Assembly: GCF_921293095.1 (NCBI RefSeq)
Contig: NC_060248.1
Span: 129,034,972 to 129,098,971 of the forward strand
Direction of reading: 5' to 3'
Source: Ischnura elegans
Taxonomy: Eukaryota > Arthropoda > Insecta > Odonata > Coenagrionidae
DNA: 64,000 nucleotides
Within the stretch, counting starts at the first letter, position 1, and the number at the start of each line of letters is the position of its first letter. Positions 60,601-64,000 of the stretch are shown here, piece after piece. The notes beneath the pieces are model-generated. The model saw nothing but the letters and a program-made list of their open reading frames with translations. It had not been told where the DNA came from and did no database searches. The position numbers and the translations under genes were made by a program.

Positions 60601-62950
60601 GGTGTAGATGGTGTGAGATGGAAGAAGAAACAACAACTCATCTAATATGCGAGTGTCCCGCAATCATGAGGACTCGATATAGACACCTGGGCTCACCTTT
60701 TATAGAGCCCAAGGAAGTAAGAGATCTTCCCATTGGGGACCTTTTGTCCTTCGTTAAGGACATTGGCCTCTATGGATGATCCATTATCGGTGGTTAGCAC
60801 AATGGACCTATAGGTCTAAGTGCCCTGGGAGCTGATCCCCCACCGCATAAACTAATCTAAATCTAATCTAGAGTAGATAATGTAGATATCACATTGGATA
60901 ATGGAAAAGGTCTTCCGAGGTGGGATCGTTCTACCACCTTCCACCTGTTTAGTCTGCAGAAACAAATGCAATATGTTATATCACATCATTTCCTTGACAT
61001 GTACGGGAACAATAAACATACACCAATGGAGGCATTTGAGGCATTTAATAATTGTAATACTGTTTTATCAGCAATAGTTTGAATTTTTAGCAGAAAATAT
61101 CGAAATAATAGGTTGATCACGTAAATGTACAACGTACTTCGAAAAGTGGCTTTGTCAGTTGTGCATTGGGATAATGTTGACAAAGCAATGCTTTGCATGG
61201 TTTTTATTTAGTATAGTGCTTATAAATTGAATGGCTAGGTTGTGATTAATGTAAGGAAATTTATTGATGCAACAAAAAAATCGCCTTTCATCTGGATTTA
61301 TGCTTAAGTTTATCGGATAGAAATGTCTCCGTCACCGCACCAATCCTGTTCCTATATAGAGGTTGACAATGGGTTTATTGGCTCTTATATGCTCCACCTC
61401 CAGTAAAGTGACAATTCGCTATAACGAAAGTTTATCTGAGCACCATGGGGTCTCGTTTTATCGAGGTTGCCCTGTACATCAATGTTGGACAGCAGCCTTT
61501 GGCTGAAGTCACAGAATTTTTCGATTCGAATCAAGTAATTAATTAGGTACATGCGTTATAAGTGATATCGTGGTGAAAGTCATTTCTTGGAAAATCTGCA
61601 GGTACGCTCACATATGGATGAATCTGCTTGTGCAGCTGGCTTTGGGAGTTCCTCTGGAAATGGTTCACGGCTGGTGGAGAGTGCTTACTGTGTACCTCGC
61701 GGGAGTTTTGGCTGGCTCACTGGGCACATCAATCTCAGACCCTTACGTTCTCCTTGCAGGAGCATCTGGAGGGGTCTATGCTTTAATCACCGCTCATGTT
61801 GCCACCATAATCATGGTAAGGTTGTTCATGAAGATGCTCGTGTATACGCTGACCTAATTCTGTTTACATTGGTTGAAGCTGATTTCTGTAGTGTAAATGA
61901 ACCCATCCATTCTTTGAATACTGCAACTCATGATGAGCCCAGATTGATGTCTGTGCGCCCTATACTCTCTACTCGTGGCCATTTCCCCTCATCTACTCCT
62001 TTGCATCCTCTACAATTCATCCTCAAAATGTTCCTAGTGCCTTTCCATTGGCTTTCTCGTTGTCATCTGCTTCCTTTTCTCTTAGTAAAGATTCAATTTT
62101 TAAAACGCATATATAGAGATGCTTCTGTATTTTTTTGGAGTTTTCTTGATCATCTCATCCCTCCTCTTTTTAGGCACCATGTTTGATTCCATGTACGATA
62201 TCCGTGATTAAACTTTTATTTATATTTTAAATTAGGGTGTTTGGACACAATTTTATATGATAATGAATAACACATCAACATGCTACTCAATATCTGTAAA
62301 ATCATAATAAAATATCCTTGTATTATATTTTGTTTCACTCTTACCCAGTCCTTGGACAGGTTAAGACACATTATCCTCCCTGATGATGGTTGCCTATAGC
62401 CAACCGAAAAACTGGTTTTGGAGATTTTATTTTCACTTTTAATCAGCTTTAGGAATTCACGTATAAATTTCATTTCTGCCAATCAGTAGCTTCACCCAAT
62501 TCTTTTCAATGTGTGGAGAGCTCCACCAGTACAATCCTTGGATTGTTGACAGTTGATGATGATAAAATCATTGAAGTGTTAAGATGGAATACTGGAGATG
62601 AATCTTATGTCAAATTTGCCTTCTTTTGGCTGGTATGAAATAGGAAGAAAGGCCATAGTAGAATGGCGACATAAGTGGGCTGCTCTGTTTGTTAAATTAG
62701 TTTTAAATTCTATATGCAAATGTAAATGCCAAAAATTATCATTTTAAACATACATTTATATGAATGAGAATGTTCAGAATCATAAGCATCAACATATTTT
62801 TGTATGGTTTAATTACCTGATGTATTTCTCTTTCAGAACTGGTCAGAAATGCAATTTGCTCCGTTGCAGCTGTTGGTTTTCATAGTGCTGGCTGCTGCTG
62901 ATATTGGCACTGCTATTTACTACCGATATATTGAACCTGTGGATAGGCAG
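54603..62950 (+). CDS. rho-4: EF-hand rhomboid protease (rhomboid-4 / RHBDL3 type), partial
   Basis: Rhomboids are intramembrane serine proteases that cut transmembrane proteins. Seven exons (315 codons) are in the window. The cytosolic N-terminus has two full EF-hand loops, D-L-D-R-D-G...E and D-N-D-Q-D-G...E. These point to the calcium-regulated rhomboid-4 class rather than the plain rhomboid-1 class. Then follow a first membrane segment (AICMLLVSVIEIVTFVW), the conserved WRYLTYMFVHIG...HIWMN, LAGVLAGSLG, and the catalytic serine in GASGG (codon near 61765). The catalytic histidine and last membrane segments are in exons right of the window. The start is fixed by an in-frame TAG at 54585. 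Intron 5 holds a Tigger element split by a LINE. The orthologue name is by architecture and not certain. Confidence 0.93.
54827..54850 (+). CDS. rho-4: Rhomboid 24-nt microexon
   Basis: Eight codons, HWRTVFNK, between CTTTTCAG and AAG/GTAAAC. Joined to the next exon they give FNKYDLDRDG, completing the first helix of EF-hand 1. Confidence 0.85.
55912..56076 (+). CDS. rho-4: Rhomboid exon 3 (EF-hands)
   Basis: 55 codons, phase 0, TTTTACAG acceptor and ATG/GTAGGT donor. Encodes both calcium-binding loops, each with D at positions 1, 3 and 5, G at 6 and E at 12. Confidence 0.94.
56167..56376 (+). CDS. rho-4: Rhomboid exon 4
   Basis: 70 codons, phase 0, TTTCCAG acceptor and GAG/GTGTGA donor. 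Basic juxtamembrane stretch (VPRRRRP), then the start of membrane segment 1. Confidence 0.93.
56517..56653 (+). CDS. rho-4: Rhomboid exon 5
   Basis: 137 nt, ends in phase 2, CTTTCAG acceptor and GGG/GTAAGT donor. Contains NPRKRQEAWRYLTYMFVH, the conserved rhomboid WR...H motif. Confidence 0.95.
56986..57057. mobile_element. AATAGGGT family MITE, end fragment
   Basis: About 72 bp match the right terminus of the family (AATAGGGTGGTTTCCTATTA, then TTGCCTAAATCGAAAGATT). The rest of the element is absent. Confidence 0.7.
58608..58618. repeat. LINE target-site duplication, left
   Basis: TAGAGTAGATA, repeated at 60869-60879. Confidence 0.88.
58619..60868 (+). mobile_element. 5'-truncated LINE with RT and RNase H (I/R1-like)
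   Basis: 2.25 kb flanked by an 11-bp duplication, TAGAGTAGATA. It starts just before the reverse transcriptase domain, so ORF1 and the endonuclease are missing, the usual outcome of incomplete reverse transcription. The 3' end is a TAATCTAAATC-type short repeat rather than poly(A), as in I/R1-group elements. Confidence 0.92.
58625..60779 (+). pseudogene. LINE reverse transcriptase / RNase H, one in-frame stop
   Basis: RT motifs in order: LDIEGAFNN (motif A), PQGGVLSPLLWN (motif B) and YADDIVIL (motif C). RNase H follows with WFTDGS, FQAEIFAIL, ICTDSQAAL and GHSGITGNEKADELA. A C-terminal C-x-x-C...H...C segment (RCRWCEMEEETTTHLICECP) closes it. A TGA at 60180-60182 interrupts RNase H; the same frame continues to 60779. 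One stop in over 700 codons implies a young insertion. Confidence 0.93.
60869..60879. repeat. LINE target-site duplication, right
   Basis: TAGAGTAGATA, matching 58608-58618. Confidence 0.88.
61602..61815 (+). CDS. rho-4: Rhomboid exon 6 (catalytic serine)
   Basis: 214 nt, phase 2 to phase 0, ATCTGCAG acceptor and ATG/GTAAGG donor. Contains HIWMNLLVQL, LEMVHGWWRV and GASGGVYAL with the nucleophilic serine. Confidence 0.96.
62380..62409 (+). repeat. Hammerhead-like core or retroelement 3' motif
   Basis: CTGATGA, a GGTTG...CAACC stem, then GAAA. This resembles a hammerhead ribozyme core, but an unpaired T sits between CTGATGA and the stem, and no matching stems I and III are obvious. It may be a 3' motif of an old retroelement. 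Confidence 0.3.
62837..62950 (+). CDS. rho-4: Rhomboid exon 7
   Basis: 38 codons, phase 0, CTTTCAG acceptor and CAG/GTAAAT donor. Encodes a membrane segment (LQLLVFIVLAAADIGTAIYY). The protein continues beyond the window. Confidence 0.93.
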
Positions 62951-63243
62951 GTAAATCAAAATATTTCTGTTGGTAAAATAAATTTATCTATTTTGTGTTA
63001 GTGTATGGACTGTAACACAATCATTGTATTCTGTTTGATGGAAAAATGATTAATTTATATTTATGGCATTGACAAGAAAAACATAGGAGGAACCTGCGAC
63101 TACCCAACTTAAAAACTATGTACATACACTTGAATTATAAACATATGGAGACAGTACATATAAGATTTTAATGAGAAAAGGAAACAGAGTTCAGAAATGA
63201 ATGGCTAAAAGTCATCATGTTAACAACACATGGTCATAGCATA

Positions 63244-63998
63244 TGAAGGGCATTTTTTTCAACCTCCGATAGCTAAGCTAAAACACCATACAAGCAACAG
63301 GCGGGCACTGCGCGCGTAGGGCGACTGCGTGTCCTCTGCACTACATGCTCAAGTAATTTCTGAACGTAAGTTGTTAGTTTAAGGTTAGTGGCAATCTCAT
63401 CAACAACACTGCCTCAATAGATTCTCCTGCCAAGCGTGCACTGCGTAGCGACAGCCGGAAAACTCACCGAACAACTTCAGCATTGACATTCTCGACCTTT
63501 ATACCGATAAAAGAAATTTTTTAATGCACTGTGCCTTGAGTGTGAAACATTATGCCCATTCAAAACAAAAGAAAAGACATGCTGACTTCTGGAAGCGTTC
63601 TGGTCCTTGACAACATCCGCCATCTTGGTGCTGATGGAGCCCAACAGCAATTTCAAAGGGACATTTTCGACCACCCACTGTGCAATGCCGACCTAGTACC
63701 ATGTGACTTCCATTTTTACGCTAAAATGAAGATGTTGCTTGTAGGGAAGTGTTTTCAAACGGACGATGAGCTTCAGGGCAAAGGAAAAATTCATTGGAAG
63801 TCATTGGCAGCAACATCCCGTGAAGAAGGCATGGTAAAGCTCGTCCACAGGCACGTCCAAATCCTCAATTGCCTTTGTAGGCGATTGTGTCAAAAGGACA
63901 CGCAAGTGTACTCAAGATTTACGTATGAAATAATTTTTAATCGATCATTTCTTCTTCTGTTCATGGTCCATTGGAGGTTAAAAAATTAATGTCCCTCG
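63244..63998 (+). mobile_element. Internally deleted mariner at the window edge
   Basis: Left end TGAAGGGCATTTTTTTCAAC and inverted right end CGAGGGACATTAATTTTTTA, flanked by TA (the right TA is the last two bases of the window). Encodes the end of a transposase: SVLVLDNIRHL with the second aspartate and ADLVPCDFHFY with the third, then a decayed tail. About 31 residues separate the aspartates here, fewer than the 34 usual for mariner. Different end sequences from the 49807 copy, so another mariner lineage. Confidence 0.85.
63552..63989 (+). pseudogene. Mariner transposase C-terminal remnant
   Basis: 145 open codons covering the last two catalytic aspartates and a tail with VGKCFQTDDELQ. The N-terminal DNA-binding part is missing. 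Confidence 0.75.
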
Positions 63999-64000
63999 TA

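Larger units (their letters stand above)
57221..61474. mobile_element. Tigger-like element split by a LINE
   Basis: Left end CAGTGGAACCACGTTTAA and inverted right end CAGGGCAACCTCGATAAA, flanked by TA, with GCGAGACCCC / CGAGACCCC near both ends. Broken transposase pieces include KKGVMLKAKEEYF-like and NLKCSEDWLY-like residues on the plus strand near 57830-57915, fitting the Tigger DNA-binding domain. Removing the 2.26-kb LINE leaves about 2.0 kb. It sits in rhomboid intron 5. Confidence 0.68.

Noticed and set aside
61587-62186. 199-codon open frame overlapping rhomboid exon 6
   Set aside because: It is a shifted reading of exon 6 running into the intron; the rhomboid frame is the conserved one.
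1-64000. A new defence, toxin or biosynthetic system
   Set aside because: No gene clusters of that kind are present; all strong coding signals belong to NF1, a kelch protein, a rhomboid or transposable elements.

Overview
This is a window of animal nuclear DNA. Genes are split by GT-AG introns, the sequence is AT-rich, and transposon remnants are dense. The gene families and transposons (mariner, pogo/Tigger, piggyBac, hAT, BEL/Pao, an RNase H-bearing LINE) fit an arthropod, most likely an insect. The species cannot be fixed from sequence alone. There is no bacterial-style operon, CRISPR array or rRNA gene.

Three protein-coding genes account for nearly all supported exons. (1) About 3.9-36.9 kb, minus strand: the 5' half of NF1 (neurofibromin). 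Sixteen coding exons give 787 codons in one continuous frame from the ATG, and the gene runs off the left edge. The RasGAP, Sec14 and PH parts lie outside the window. Intron 1 alone is 14.6 kb. (2) About 37.5-52.0 kb, plus strand: a BTB-BACK-kelch protein, complete in the window. I reconstruct 12 exons and 684 codons, including a candidate 14-nt microexon that is needed to keep the frame. (3) From 54.6 kb, plus strand: an EF-hand rhomboid intramembrane protease (rhomboid-4 / RHBDL3 type). Seven exons give 315 codons, including a 24-nt microexon, and the gene runs off the right edge before the exon with the catalytic histidine.

NF1 and the kelch gene are head to head with 627 bp between start codons, so they may share a divergent promoter. 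The rhomboid gene follows the kelch gene in the same direction after about 2.6 kb. Nothing shows that the three products act in one pathway; NF1 (Ras down-regulation) and rhomboids (release of EGFR ligands in flies) both touch receptor tyrosine kinase signalling, but that is general knowledge, not something read here.

The rest is introns and spacers filled with mobile elements, many with both ends and target duplications visible: hAT elements with 8-bp duplications (1.46-3.13 kb, 17.46-17.72 kb), a pair of pogo/Tigger-type elements (0.36 and 18.0 kb), larger Tigger remnants (12.3 and 57.2 kb, the latter split by a LINE), a piggyBac-like element flanked by TTAA (40.7 kb), two mariners (49.8 kb, split by a MITE; 63.2 kb, ending at the window edge), a PIF/Harbinger-like MITE pair (32.5 and 39.3 kb), a family with AATAGGGT ends (27.7, 45.1, 50.2, 57.0 kb), a family with CCCA..AGCA ends (3.3, 6.3, 42.5, 47.7 kb), tRNA-derived SINEs, and a decayed BEL/Pao gag fragment (18.9 kb).

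I did not find a convincing undescribed system. The most useful observations are the microexons, a GC-AG intron, the divergent NF1/kelch promoter, the nested insertions, and the repeat families with unusual structure. Coordinates were derived by hand and may be off by one or two bases.
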